Below are positions 34,185 through 42,579 of a DNA stretch of 64,000 bases, one piece after another. Every line of letters starts with the position of its first letter. The stretch's first letter is position 1. Position numbers and translations under genes: made by a program. The notes beneath the pieces were generated by a model. It saw nothing but the letters and a program-made list of their open reading frames with translations. It ran no database searches and was not told where the DNA came from. Source of the DNA: Andreesenia sp964489735 (lineage in GTDB: Bacteria > Bacillota > Clostridia > Tissierellales > Gottschalkiaceae); NCBI GenBank assembly GCA_964489735.1, contig CAZBAL010000001.1:1-64000 (forward strand), in the 5' to 3' direction.

Positions 34185-34233
34185 TAATGTTATTAGGTTT
34201 TAGAATAGAAACTTAGTTACCATAATAACATTA
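34185..34233. repeat. 11-bp inverted repeat with 27-base spacer
   Basis: TAATGTTATTA (34185-34195) and TAATAACATTA (34223-34233) are exact complements, upstream of the 99-residue gene. The composition is AT only apart from one G/C pair, so chance is possible. Confidence 0.4.
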
Positions 34234-34323
34234 TGTAAACTATAGGTGTTTTAAATAAGTATTATTAAAAATAAATTCTTATCTGCTATATGTTAGCATA
34301 GCGATAAGTAGGGAGGAATTATT

Positions 34324-34623
34324 GTGGAGATGAATATTAAAGATGTGTTGAACAAGTACTTGGTAAATTTCAGAGTAGAATCAAACAGAAGAATGTCTAT
34401 GATAGGTGCTATTCCGGATGATATACCTTTCTATATTTATGATGGAGCGCATGAAGCGGCTAAAGAATATACTGCATCTCAGTTAGAGTTGAAAGACTAT
34501 CAATATGACTCTAAAATGGATGATGTATACAATTACTTCATGAAGCTGTTCAGAGAAAATGAGCACTATTCTGATACGGATGACATAGTTGTAGAAGCCA
34601 TAGCTGAGGGAAGATTTGATTAG
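34324..34623 (+). CDS. Hypothetical protein, 99 residues
   Basis: An acidic soluble protein starting MEMNIKDVLNKYLVNFRVES, with GAIPDDIPFYIYDGAHEAAK in the middle and an acidic end VVEAIAEGRFD. No signal or membrane segment and no motif that I recognise. GGGAGG (34311-34316) is 7 bases before GTG 34324, and a terminator follows, giving a complete single-gene unit. Function unknown. Confidence 0.78.
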   Translation: MEMNIKDVLNKYLVNFRVESNRRMSMIGAIPDDIPFYIYDGAHEAAKEYTASQLELKDYQYDSKMDDVYNYFMKLFRENEHYSDTDDIVVEAIAEGRFD

Positions 34624-34639
34624 ATAGATTTTATCATAG

Positions 34640-34688
34640 GGATTAGATTACTATTTCTGAATCAAAGGAATGGGATCTAATCCTTTTT
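34640..34688 (+). terminator. Terminator after the 99-residue gene
   Basis: GGATTAGAT (34640-34648) pairs perfectly with ATCTAATCC (34675-34683), with a 26-base loop, followed by TTTTTCTTTTG. Confidence 0.75.
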
Positions 34689-34846
34689 CTTTTGTTCTCC
34701 TTTTATTCTTTTATGACTTTAATTACTAATAATATTGAAATATTCATATGAGACAATAATATTTTCAGTCAAATAGTCGTATTTATTAAAATATAGTCAA
34801 ACATTATTAACATAACATAATTATGTTAACTATAGCTTATTTAAAT

Positions 34847-34884
34847 AACCCATTAGCTGAAGATTAGTACTTAGCTAATGGGTT
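34847..34884 (-). terminator. Hairpin overlapping the recombinase stop codon
   Basis: AACCCATTAGCT and AGCTAATGGGTT form a perfect 12-bp stem that includes the last sense codons and the stop. On the - strand it is followed by ATTTAAATA, a weak T tract. Confidence 0.55.
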
Positions 34885-35835
34885 TCTATTAATAGCATCT
34901 CTAAGTTGATCGTCGTCTACGTGTGTGTAGATTTGAGTGGTTGATACATTTTCATGGCCTAAAATCTGCTGTAAAGTTCTTATATCTACATTTCCGTGTT
35001 TGTACATCAATGTTGCAGCAGTATGTCTCAGTTTATGAACTGAATATTTTTCCTCATCAAGCCCGGATAGCTTAATATATTTTTTAACCATAGCTTGCAC
35101 AGTTTTTTCACTCATTCTATTTTTCTGTCTACTTATAAATAGCGCTTTCGGATCATTTAGCTTTTCTGTTGGTCTTACTAGAAGATAATCTTCAATTGCT
35201 TCTAAGCAGGCATTATTCAGATATATAGTACGTTCTTTATTACCTTTACCTATCACGGTTAGAATATCGCCTCTGATATTGTCTAAATCAATGCCTACGA
35301 GCTCTGAGAGTCTCAGACCGCAGTTCAAAAAGAGTGTTATAATCGCATAGTCTCTATACATATTCGGACCTTCTTCGATTGAATCCAATAGTCTCTGAGC
35401 TTCGGGAAGGGAAAGGTATACAGGATTTCTTCTGTTTGTCTTCGGAGATTCCAGTTCGAGTGCTGGATTGTCATCGATTATCTTTCTTTTGATATTTAAG
35501 TACTTAAAGAATGATCTTACAGAAGCAACCTTACGCGCCTTAGCGGCATTTTTGTTTCCGCGAGCTCTGTCTGCGAAAGATATGTAAGCATGAAGATCTT
35601 CCAATGTAACTCTTTGAAGGAAACTCTCATCAACATCTTCAATAATAATATCATCGAAAGGTTCATTCTTTGGAACCAGCTTGTATCTGATTTTTAGAAA
35701 TCTAAGAAACATCTTTAAGTCAAAAGAGTATTCCTTTGCTGTGTTAGAAGATTTTCCTCTGATAGTTTCTATATAATTGAGGAAGTCTTCAAGGATTAGT
35801 GGTAGTTCGTCACTAATTGAGTGCAAATCGCTCAA
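34864..35835 (-). CDS. Tyrosine recombinase (XerC/XerD-like)
   Basis: A 323-residue integrase-family protein with an N-terminal SAM-like core-binding domain (about 10-125) and a catalytic domain (about 145-310). The catalytic residues lie in CGLRLSELVG (Arg), GKGNKERTI (Lys), HKLRHTAA (His, Arg), LGHENVSTT (His) and IYTHV (the nucleophile Tyr). The length is XerC/D-like, slightly long, and no mobile element surrounds it, so chromosome dimer resolution is plausible. A site-specific role at another locus is the alternative. A perfect 32-base palindrome lies about 60 bases upstream. Confidence 0.9.
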   Translation of the reverse strand: MSDLHSISDELPLILEDFLNYIETIRGKSSNTAKEYSFDLKMFLRFLKIRYKLVPKNEPFDDIIIEDVDESFLQRVTLEDLHAYISFADRARGNKNAAKARKVASVRSFFKYLNIKRKIIDDNPALELESPKTNRRNPVYLSLPEAQRLLDSIEEGPNMYRDYAIITLFLNCGLRLSELVGIDLDNIRGDILTVIGKGNKERTIYLNNACLEAIEDYLLVRPTEKLNDPKALFISRQKNRMSEKTVQAMVKKYIKLSGLDEEKYSVHKLRHTAATLMYKHGNVDIRTLQQILGHENVSTTQIYTHVDDDQLRDAINRNPLAKY

Positions 35836-35897
35836 AACAAGTCACCGCCTTATGTATGTGGGTTTAATAATGGTACAGCCCAGCTCTATTCTAGCTC

Positions 35898-35929
35898 GAG
35901 TTATACAAAATATACATTTTGTATAACTC
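35898..35929. repeat. Perfect 14-4-14 palindrome upstream of the recombinase gene
   Basis: GAGTTATACAAAAT, spacer ATAC, ATTTTGTATAACTC: a 32-base inverted repeat in the upstream region of the tyrosine recombinase. No T tract follows on either strand. It could be an operator or a recombination site. The remainder of 35836-36148 is AT-rich and shows no gene. Confidence 0.85.
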
Positions 35930-36092
35930 AGTATCTACTATTTATTATATACTATTTTATAAAACTTGCAAGTTTTGTATTCTATATACTTGCTAAACAT
36001 TTATTAAACGCCTATAACCTATGATCTCTTTAGTATAATTTTAACTAATACCATCCATAGCTTTCAGTTTAAGTTCTATCCAGTACAAATAA

Positions 36093-36130
36093 TAAACTGC
36101 TCACTCAAAGTTTTTTCAAGTGAACAGTTT
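36093..36130 (-). terminator. Terminator after the SanA-like gene
   Basis: On the - strand AAACTGTTCACTTGA pairs with TGAGTGAGCAGTTT (about 14 bp with three G-U pairs), followed by ATTATTTG. Confidence 0.65.
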
Positions 36131-36148
36131 AATTTAAATAGCTAAAAT

Positions 36149-36788
36149 TTACTTATCATTAGTTATATCGCCACTACTACTTAACGGAATTTTATCTCCT
36201 AAGACTTTTGGCTCAGGTTTAAACTTTGCCTTTATGAAATCCTTATCAATAGCAATAAACTCTCTTATATCTCTACCAATCTGCCCAGGTCTAACTTCAT
36301 TTTGAGCATCAATACCAATTGCTGTCATTCCTAGCGAGTCGGCAATATTCAAAGCTCTATATAANNNNNNNNNNNNNNNNNNNNNNNNNNNNNNNNNNNN
36401 NNNNNNNNNNNNNNNNNNNNNNNNNNNNNNNNNNNNNNNNNNNNNNNNNNNNNNNNNNNNNNNNCACGTTTACTTCATCATATTTTTCCTGTCCGTGATC
36501 TCCACTCATAATGATCTTAGGAGCCAACTCTTTTTTATAAAGAAGTATACCTGAATCTAATCTTTCTTTCAGCATAGGGGTCGGTCTGTTGTCCGGATAG
36601 ACTCCAGCTCCTAAAACAAGAACAGCATCACAGTTGAATCTTCCCTTTTCTTCCATCTTACTAATCTTCATTATCCTATCGGCTGTGGCACTTTTTACAT
36701 AAAAGTTTATTGATAACATTATCAACAAAGCCACTAGCACAAAGAATAAAACAGTTTTAAATATTCTTCTCATTATTATGATATTCAT
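36149..36788 (-). CDS. SanA/YdcF-type (DUF218) membrane protein, interrupted by an assembly gap
   Basis: The N-terminal part (from ATG 36788, after AGGTGAT) has one membrane helix (about 7-29) and the DUF218 motifs DAVLVLGAGVYPDNRPTP and KIIMSGDHGQEKYDEVNV. The C-terminal part right of the gap continues with YRALNIADSLGM, GQIGRDIREFIA and ends SSSGDITNDK. A 100-N gap lies between, and the halves are out of frame by one base if the gap were exactly 100. SanA-type proteins affect envelope permeability. Comparison with the family suggests that 45-50 residues are missing. Confidence 0.85.
36365..36464. other. Assembly gap (100 N) inside the SanA-like gene
   Basis: Exactly 100 undetermined bases. 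The missing DUF218 segment would need about 140-150 bases, so the true gap is probably not 100. Confidence 0.97.
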
Positions 36789-36811
36789 ATATAATCACCT
36801 GATTTCATATC

Positions 36812-37513
36812 TTATTGTTCATCTAAATATAACGACTTTATCTCATCTATATTTCCTATTGTGAACAGTCCCTCAAAGAATACTGATTTATATTCCAATT
36901 TACTGCTATCAATCGTATATTGGTTAACATGATGAACCACTCCATCTTTTAATTCATAAAAGTAACTGCTATCTAAAAGATGCACATTATGAACTTGGAA
37001 ATACTGAGCTATTTTACCTGATAAATGCACTTGTTCTTTATATCTTATTTCAAAACTTAGAGGCATAGGTGCTCTGAATAATTTCTTAAAAATAACTAAT
37101 GTAATCAATATCATAACTGTACTCAACGTCATTATCGCAAAGTAACCCATACCAAAACCTACACCCAGTGCAGCTGTTGCCCATATTGAAGCTGCTGTAG
37201 TAAGACCTCTTATTTTCTGCTTAGTCATCATAATCGTACCAGCGCCTAAGAAACCAACACCACTTACAACTTGTGCTACAATTCTTGTCATTTCGACAGA
37301 GACTGAAACATCATGGTGCTCCATAAGCTCAATTGATGAGTACGCAATTTTCAGCTGTATAAGTGCAAAAATACTGGCACCGATTGCTACCAGCACATGC
37401 GTCCTAAGCCCGGCATCATGACCCTTTCTCTCTCTTTCATAACCAATTAAACTACTTGCAACAATAGTTGCCAGGAGTCGAATTGTCACTTCATAAATTG
37501 TTAAATCTGCCAT
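36812..37513 (-). CDS. MgtC/SapB-family membrane protein
   Basis: A 233-residue protein starting MADLTIYEVTIRLLATIVASS. LIGYERERKGHDAGLRTHVLVAIGAS is the MgtC signature (split: ERERKGHDAGLRTH), and VVSGVGFLGAGTIM is also conserved. About five membrane helices (1-135) precede a C-terminal ACT-like cytoplasmic domain (about 145-233). MgtC proteins act in Mg2+-limited growth and ATP synthase control in pathogens; function varies elsewhere. ATG 37513 with AGGAG 8 bases upstream is chosen over GTG 37522, which overlaps the ribosome site. No Mg riboswitch is visible upstream. Confidence 0.92.
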   Translation of the reverse strand: MADLTIYEVTIRLLATIVASSLIGYERERKGHDAGLRTHVLVAIGASIFALIQLKIAYSSIELMEHHDVSVSVEMTRIVAQVVSGVGFLGAGTIMMTKQKIRGLTTAASIWATAALGVGFGMGYFAIMTLSTVMILITLVIFKKLFRAPMPLSFEIRYKEQVHLSGKIAQYFQVHNVHLLDSSYFYELKDGVVHHVNQYTIDSSKLEYKSVFFEGLFTIGNIDEIKSLYLDEQ

Positions 37514-37721
37514 GCTAAACACTCCTATTAAATTTATAAATCACACTCTATTTCCTATTATACCCAATATTTTTGTACTTTTATCAAATATCTACGGACT
37601 TCACCTAATTAGGTTTTAAGTCAAAAAAAATGAGAATATATATAATAATAGTAATCAGTATCTATTATTATATTTAGATATTTTTGCTATTAAAAAAACA
37701 TACAACGAGAGGAAGATTATT

Positions 37722-38210
37722 ATGAAAGAACAAGTACTTAAAGCGTTAAATGATCAAATTAATTTAGAAATGTATTCGGGGTATCTATACCTATCTCTAT
37801 CGATTGCAATGGAAAAATACAACTATAAGGGTTATGCAAAATGGTTACAAAATCACTTCCACGAAGAATTAAGTCATGCGGAAGATATTATCAAATTTGT
37901 ACAAATGAGAAACGCAGTACCTGAACTATTGGATGTAAAAGCTGAAGTATGTGACCTATCAGATCCACTGGAAGTGGCTAAAGCTGTTTTAGAACATGAG
38001 AATAAAGTTACAGCGTCTATTAATAAGCTGCATGATGTAGCTAAAGAGAACGATGATTATGCAACTGAAATATTCATGCATAAGTATATCAATGAGCAAA
38101 TCGAGGAAGAAGACTTAGCTCAGGAAATAATAGACAAATTCACGTTTGCAGGAGATAGCACTTCTGCTAAATATGCAATTGATAGAGAACTTAATTGCAT
38201 GTGTGGCTAA
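37722..38210 (+). CDS. ftnA: Non-haem ferritin
   Basis: A 162-residue four-helix ferritin that oxidises and stores iron. Ferroxidase ligands are visible: Glu17 region (NLEMYSGYLYL), the HFHEELSHAED Glu/His pair, the VLEHENKV Glu and NEQIEEED. The tail ends in CMCG. GAGAGGAAGA precedes the ATG. The gene is divergent from mgtC and has its own terminator. The AT-rich promoter region contains no clear Fur or PerR box. Confidence 0.95.
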   Translation: MKEQVLKALNDQINLEMYSGYLYLSLSIAMEKYNYKGYAKWLQNHFHEELSHAEDIIKFVQMRNAVPELLDVKAEVCDLSDPLEVAKAVLEHENKVTASINKLHDVAKENDDYATEIFMHKYINEQIEEEDLAQEIIDKFTFAGDSTSAKYAIDRELNCMCG

Positions 38211-38261
38211 TAGTCAGTGATAACATATTTGTTCGATTAACTATTTAATCATTTATACAAA

Positions 38262-38314
38262 AAGCCATGGGTTTAGAACTATTCGCATTCTATACCTATG
38301 GCTTATTTGTTTTT
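38262..38314 (+). terminator. Terminator after ferritin gene
   Basis: AAGCCATGGGTTTAGAA and TTCTATACCTATGGCTT form a 17-bp stem with one mismatch and one G-U, followed by ATTTGTTTTT. Confidence 0.88.
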
Positions 38315-38377
38315 ATTGTAAACTATATTTTTTATTATTATTTGAACATTTAATACCCTATAAATACAATTCCATAA

Positions 38378-39226
38378 CTACTCTTTTACTCCACCACTCG
38401 CTATCCCCTTCACTAAGTGCTTCTGTATTAAAACAAATATAATGAATACAGGAATTATCGATATAACAGATGCAGCCATCTGTGTCTCCCAAGAAGTTTT
38501 ATATAGTTCCTGAAAGTCTGTTAGAGCTAAAGACAATGTTCTGGCATTAGTATTTCTTGTAATAAACGACTGAGCATATATAAGATCTCCCCAAGCCCCT
38601 ATAAAAGAAAACAAGCCAGCAGTTATCAGACCAGGTCTTACTATAGGTATCAGAACCTTGTAGATAGACTGAAAACGACTGCAGCCATCTATCATTGCCG
38701 CTTCTTCCATATCAGATGGAATAGCACTCATGTACGAATATACTAGCCATACTGTCATAGGTAGTGATGATGCTGTGTTAGCAAGAATAAGTGAAATTCT
38801 TGAGTTCAAAAGTCCTAGTTCTCTAAAGGTTACATACATTGGATTGACCAAAATAACTGCAGAAAACATTTGAGTTGCAATTATTATGAACAAAAACGCC
38901 TTTCGCCCAATAAATGTGAATCTAGTTACAGAATATGATGCAATTGAGCCTACAGATATACAGATGAATGCTGTAGCTGTAGCCACAAACAAACTGTTCG
39001 AGAATGCTTTTAATATAGACTTCTCTCCCAATGTTACATCATAGTAATTTTTCCACTGAATATTATCAGGTATCCATCTCGGTGGCCATAAAGTTGTTTC
39101 TGTATAAGTTTTTAACGATGTGGAAATCATTATCAATATTGGAGTAATCAGCAGGAAAACAACTATAGACGCAATCAATGTCAGTATAACTCTGTTCAGT
39201 TCCAGCTTTTTAATACTTATCTTCAT
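38378..39226 (-). CDS. Carbohydrate ABC transporter permease (MalG type)
   Basis: A 282-residue inner-membrane permease with six predicted helices. The EAA loop is EEAAMIDGCSRFQSIYKVLIPI, and LKTYTETTLWPPRWIPDN is typical of CUT1 MalG-like permeases. The start is ATG 39226 after AAGGAGG. It overlaps the upstream permease gene by 4 bases. No ATPase gene is adjacent; CUT1 systems often share a genome-wide MsmK-type ATPase. Confidence 0.94.
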   Translation of the reverse strand: MKISIKKLELNRVILTLIASIVVFLLITPILIMISTSLKTYTETTLWPPRWIPDNIQWKNYYDVTLGEKSILKAFSNSLFVATATAFICISVGSIASYSVTRFTFIGRKAFLFIIIATQMFSAVILVNPMYVTFRELGLLNSRISLILANTASSLPMTVWLVYSYMSAIPSDMEEAAMIDGCSRFQSIYKVLIPIVRPGLITAGLFSFIGAWGDLIYAQSFITRNTNARTLSLALTDFQELYKTSWETQMAASVISIIPVFIIFVLIQKHLVKGIASGGVKE

Positions 39227-40098
39227 TGCTTTTCCTCCTTCTCAATCTGTTTCCAATACAACCTACTCATTATCAGTAATATAATGCACACAACAATTGA
39301 CATAGCAGAGCTCATTCCCAAGTTGAACTTACTGAAGGTCTCTTTATAGATTCTATATATAAGAGTCATAGTTGCTCCCATAGGACCACCTTTTGTAAGA
39401 ATATTTATAACGTTGAATGAGTTGAATGTCCAAATGGACACGAGTGTCAACACTATCAAGAATACTTTTTTAATACCAGGTATGGTTATGTATATGAATT
39501 GCTTCCATTTACTTGCTCCATCAACCATAGATGCCTCATAGAGGCTATGAGGTATACTGCTTAATCCCGATAAGAACATGAGTGCAACTGTCGGAACACC
39601 CATCCAAGCATCTACAAAAGATGTGCTTAAGAATGCAGTCTTAGGTACAGACAGCCAGGTTATATTTTTAGAAATTATGCCTAATTTCAATAAATAATAG
39701 TTAATATAACCATAGTTACCATCAAGCATCCACTGCCAAACTATTGAAACCGCAACCTGTGGCAGTGCCCATGGAAGTAACATCAAGAACCTCAGTCCTC
39801 TTCTAAAATAAATTTTTCCATTCATCAAAAGCGCTAATAAGAATCCGCCAGTTATCTTTAATAAGACTGTAAGTCCAGTATATCTTAAAGTAAGTGCCAA
39901 TGTACTGTAAAACTTCTGATCAGATAACATCTTTTGATAGTTAGAAAGGCCTATAAATTCGTCATTTCCCCCTAATAAAGATACCTTCTTAAAGGAATAT
40001 ACTATAGTAAGGAAAATAGGATATCCGTAAAGCAATATCATCAATATCAAAACGGGAGCGATTAGCAGATAAGGAGTTAATTTTCTTTTATTAATCAT
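39223..40098 (-). CDS. Carbohydrate ABC transporter permease (MalF type)
   Basis: A 291-residue permease with six predicted helices. LFLSGLSSIPHSLYEASMVDGASKW contains the EAA-loop region (EASMVDGASKWKQF). N-terminal LTPYLLIAPVLILMILLYGYP is a typical first membrane helix. ATG 40098 follows AAAGGGAA. It pairs with the MalG-type subunit downstream; the substrate is unknown. Confidence 0.94.
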   Translation of the reverse strand: MINKRKLTPYLLIAPVLILMILLYGYPIFLTIVYSFKKVSLLGGNDEFIGLSNYQKMLSDQKFYSTLALTLRYTGLTVLLKITGGFLLALLMNGKIYFRRGLRFLMLLPWALPQVAVSIVWQWMLDGNYGYINYYLLKLGIISKNITWLSVPKTAFLSTSFVDAWMGVPTVALMFLSGLSSIPHSLYEASMVDGASKWKQFIYITIPGIKKVFLIVLTLVSIWTFNSFNVINILTKGGPMGATMTLIYRIYKETFSKFNLGMSSAMSIVVCIILLIMSRLYWKQIEKEEKQ

Positions 40099-40142
40099 AT
40101 CTATTCCCTTTCTTTCGTTTAAAACTTTCTAAAAACTTAATT

Positions 40143-40178
40143 AAAGCAAAGATCCCTCGGTTGAGTTACCTTTGCTTT
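40143..40178 (-). terminator. Intercistronic hairpin in the sugar ABC operon
   Basis: AAAGCAAAG (40143-40151) and CTTTGCTTT (40170-40178) form a perfect 9-bp stem between the binding-protein and permease genes, without a strong T tract. It probably stabilises or attenuates. Confidence 0.55.
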
Positions 40179-40207
40179 ATATTGATCATTTATATTTTTT
40201 AAATTAA

Positions 40208-41467
40208 TTAGTTGTTTTCTAATTCTTTTTGAGCTTCATCAAGTGCTTCTTTTGCAGTCATTTGACCAGTCAATACTTTTTGAGCAGCTTGTGTAAATGC
40301 TTCGTTAAATAAGTCCCAGTTGTCAACATGTGGCTCTGGAACACCATATTTTATCATTTCGTTGTATGGTTTAATGATATCTTCTTTGTATCTTTCATCG
40401 TCTTCTTCTTCTTTAAGGATTGGGAACCATCCTCTTTCGTTGATTTTTCTTTGATAATCAACTTTTCCAGCGAATTCAATGAATTTCCAAGCTTCTTCTT
40501 TGTTCTCACTGATTGATGATATGGTGTATGAATCTGTTACAAGTGTTTCAGCTTTTTCTTTACCTTCTGGTAATACAGCAGTGCCAAATTCTTGTGATTC
40601 AAATACGTCTAAGTTCATTGGAAGATAGATACACATTGCAATATCACCATTTTGGAATAATGCAGGAAGATCTTTTCTTTTAGTTCCAACTGGATCCGGT
40701 ATAAGATCGTCTTTACCAAATTTAGCTATATACTCAAATGCTTCGATGTTTTCAGGTGTATTAAGTGTGTAGTTACCTTCTTCATCTACAACTCTTCCAC
40801 CAGCTTGATAAATGAAGTTTAGCAGTTCATCAGCTCCATGAGTAATATCTGTAGGTATTGCAAATCCTTTCATATCAGGATTTTCTTCCTGAACTTTCTT
40901 AGCTGTTTCGTATAACTCATCCCAAGTTGTTGGTGGTGTATCTATAAGGTCTTTTCTATAGATTAATGCTCTAGATGAGAAACCGAATGGAACTCCATAC
41001 TGTTCACCTTTTACATTTGCAGTTTCAAGTACACTTTCCACTCTAGCTGATTTAAATTCATCTGTCATGTATTCATCTAGCGGCTCTAAAACTCCAAGCT
41101 CTGAGAACTGTCTTAGTGATCTAGATCCTGTCAGCATTATATCTGGTGCTTCTCCAGCTTGATAAAGTTGAACGATTTTTGAGTTCAGCTCATCCCATCC
41201 TACAGGTAGAACTTTAACTTTTACGTTTTCATTCTCTTTCTCGAAGTCTGAAATTATAGTGTCGAACTCATCTTTAAGGTATCCACTTTCATACCCTGGA
41301 ATTAAAACTTCTAGTTCAACGTCTCCAGATTTTGTTTCAGTTTTTGCTTCTTTTTTTGTATCTGTACTTGTATCAGTATCTACTGATTTTTCTTCGCTGC
41401 CCCCGCACCCTGTTATAAGTGCCATTGAAACAGCTACTAATGAAAAAGCTTTTAAAAATCTTTTCAT
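40208..41467 (-). CDS. Extracellular sugar-binding lipoprotein of ABC importer
   Basis: A 419-residue family-1 solute-binding lipoprotein: signal peptide with lipobox ALITGC, then an acidic Thr/Lys/Asp linker (about 27-50). The domain has LYQAGEAPDIMLTGSRSLRQF, PPTTWDELYETAKKV and SISENKEEAWKFIEF, all usual in CUT1 binding proteins. GGGAGGAG precedes two ATG codons (41470 and 41467); the second has the better spacing. First gene of the importer unit, with its own promoter at 41524-41551. Confidence 0.93.
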   Translation of the reverse strand: MKRFLKAFSLVAVSMALITGCGGSEEKSVDTDTSTDTKKEAKTETKSGDVELEVLIPGYESGYLKDEFDTIISDFEKENENVKVKVLPVGWDELNSKIVQLYQAGEAPDIMLTGSRSLRQFSELGVLEPLDEYMTDEFKSARVESVLETANVKGEQYGVPFGFSSRALIYRKDLIDTPPTTWDELYETAKKVQEENPDMKGFAIPTDITHGADELLNFIYQAGGRVVDEEGNYTLNTPENIEAFEYIAKFGKDDLIPDPVGTKRKDLPALFQNGDIAMCIYLPMNLDVFESQEFGTAVLPEGKEKAETLVTDSYTISSISENKEEAWKFIEFAGKVDYQRKINERGWFPILKEEEDDERYKEDIIKPYNEMIKYGVPEPHVDNWDLFNEAFTQAAQKVLTGQMTAKEALDEAQKELENN

Positions 41468-41523
41468 CATAACTCCTCCCTCTTATTAAATACAATATAA
41501 ATACATATATACATTTACTTCTA

Positions 41524-41551
41524 ATTATATCACTTTAGCCAATAAAAGCAA
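41524..41551 (-). promoter_or_regulatory. Promoter of the sugar ABC operon
   Basis: On the - strand TTGCTT (41551-41546), 16-base spacer, TATAAT (41529-41524), about 55 bases before the start codon. Confidence 0.55.
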
Positions 41552-41779
41552 ATTGAACAACCGCTTAATTATGGGTGCTTTCTATAGATATTTTGAATTC
41601 ATTTATGAATATGTATTGGTATTACCTATCGTGATTGAATGTTGTTATCTTACACTATATGTATTCAGCAGGATTAGTGGCAAATCATTAAGTTTAATCT
41701 GCATTTGTGATATATGTAAAATTTATTTTAAATCTTATCATTTATGATAAGATTACTTATGACTAAATAAGCTATATTA
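41552..41779. other. Intergenic region carrying the shared palindrome
   Basis: AT-rich sequence between the sugar ABC promoter and lexA. It has a 64-codon open frame on the + strand (41553-41747) without a ribosome site, which I do not believe. The only structured element is the palindrome at 41731-41754. Confidence 0.6.
41731..41754. repeat. 24-base palindrome, second copy of the 21856 element
   Basis: AATCTTATCAT-TT-ATGATAAGATT, an 11-2-11 palindrome. Its arms are identical to those at 21856-21877 (ATCTTATCAT/ATGATAAGAT) and only the two central bases differ. About 180 bases upstream of the sugar ABC promoter. Confidence 0.7.
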
Positions 41780-41822
41780 AAGCTGCTGAAAATTATATTA
41801 TCTATGTAATCTTTCAGCAGCT
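41780..41822 (-). terminator. Terminator after lexA
   Basis: On the - strand AGCTGCTGAAA pairs with TTTCAGCAGCT (11 bp), followed by TTAATATAG. It ends just after the lexA stop. Confidence 0.7.
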
Positions 41823-41829
41823 ATTTTAT

Positions 41830-42462
41830 CTACTTCATTATTCTGAACACACCCACAGCTTTTCCAAGTATCTTTACATCTTTAACATATATAGGTGACA
41901 TAGAATCGTTTTCCGGTTGAAGTCTAACAAATTCTTTTTCCTTGTAAAAAGTCTTAAGGGTCGCTTCTTCATTTAAAAGAGCCACTACAACATCGCCATC
42001 CCTAGCAGTATCTCTTTTCGTAATAAGCACATAGTCATCATTATATATGCCTTTATTTATCATGCTGTCCCCTTTTACTCTGAGCATAAATGATGATCCC
42101 TTAGGAACGAACTCAGCAGGAAGAGTGAATACGTCTTCAATATTTTCCTGTGCAAGTATAGGTGCACCAGCAGTAATTCTACCTACTATTGGGATATCTA
42201 TAGTCTCTTTTTTCAGTAGCATATAATCACTTTCTTCATCTATCCCCTTAGAAAGTATTTCTATAGCTCTTGGTTTAGTGGCATCCCTTCTTATATATCC
42301 TTTTCTTTCAAGTTTTTCCAAGTTATTGTGGACACTTGAAGTTGATTTCAGTCCCACAGCCGAACATATTTCTCGAACAGAAGGCGGGTATCCCTTCGAT
42401 GCTTTCTGATTTTTTATATAATTAAGTATAGCTATCTGATTCGATGTTAGGTCCTCAAACAT
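41830..42462 (-). CDS. lexA: LexA repressor
   Basis: A 210-residue SOS repressor. The N-terminal winged helix has LNYIKNQKASKGYPPSVREI and the LKSTSSVHNNLEKLE recognition region. The C-terminal S24 peptidase domain has the self-cleavage bond Ala98-Gly99 (RITAGAP), Ser133 (GDSMINKG) and Lys170 (ATLKTF). ATG 42462 with GGAGTGA upstream is chosen; a 24-residue in-frame extension to 42534 lies across the promoter and is rejected. A LexA-box match overlaps its own -35, so it is probably autoregulated. It is divergent from the YneA-like gene. Confidence 0.97.
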   Translation of the reverse strand: MFEDLTSNQIAILNYIKNQKASKGYPPSVREICSAVGLKSTSSVHNNLEKLERKGYIRRDATKPRAIEILSKGIDEESDYMLLKKETIDIPIVGRITAGAPILAQENIEDVFTLPAEFVPKGSSFMLRVKGDSMINKGIYNDDYVLITKRDTARDGDVVVALLNEEATLKTFYKEKEFVRLQPENDSMSPIYVKDVKILGKAVGVFRIMK

Positions 42463-42493
42463 GCATATCACTCCATTCTTTCTTTGTGTTTTA

Positions 42494-42522
42494 ATTATAG
42501 CATGAACAAATAAAAAAATCAA
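42494..42522 (-). promoter_or_regulatory. lexA promoter
   Basis: On the - strand TTGATT (42522-42517), 17-base spacer, TATAAT (42499-42494). A LexA-box match begins at the -35 box. Confidence 0.7.
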
Positions 42523-42532
42523 ACAATTGTTC
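42521..42532. promoter_or_regulatory. LexA box match 1 (lexA side)
   Basis: Read on the - strand: GAACAATTGTTT, against the Firmicute consensus GAAC-N4-GTTC, with one mismatch at the last base. It overlaps the lexA -35. Confidence 0.6.
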
Positions 42533-42542
42533 ATTATCTACT

Positions 42543-42570
42543 TGACCTGAACAGGTATTCGTAGTATTAT
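42543..42570 (+). promoter_or_regulatory. Promoter of the YneA-like gene
   Basis: TTGACC (42543-42548), 16-base spacer, TATTAT (42565-42570). LexA box 2 fills the spacer and box 3 lies just downstream. Confidence 0.7.
42549..42560. promoter_or_regulatory. LexA box match 2
   Basis: GAACAGGTATTC, one mismatch to GAAC-N4-GTTC, placed between -35 and -10 of the YneA-like gene. Confidence 0.65.
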
Positions 42571-42579
42571 ATCTTTAAG

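Noticed and set aside
34864..35835. Tyrosine recombinase as marker of an integrated element
   Set aside because: Neighbours are housekeeping genes, with no phage, conjugation or toxin genes and no flanking direct repeats seen.
36149..36788. Frameshifted pseudogene
   Set aside because: The apparent frame change falls in an N run of arbitrary length; both halves match one intact family.
41553..41747. 64-codon open frame on the + strand between the sugar ABC operon and lexA
   Set aside because: No ribosome site, cysteine- and tyrosine-rich random-looking product, and it overlaps the palindrome; probably noncoding.
42463..42534. N-terminal extension of LexA by 24 residues
   Set aside because: It would cover the lexA promoter and LexA box 1, and the extra residues are not part of LexA; ATG 42462 has the ribosome site.
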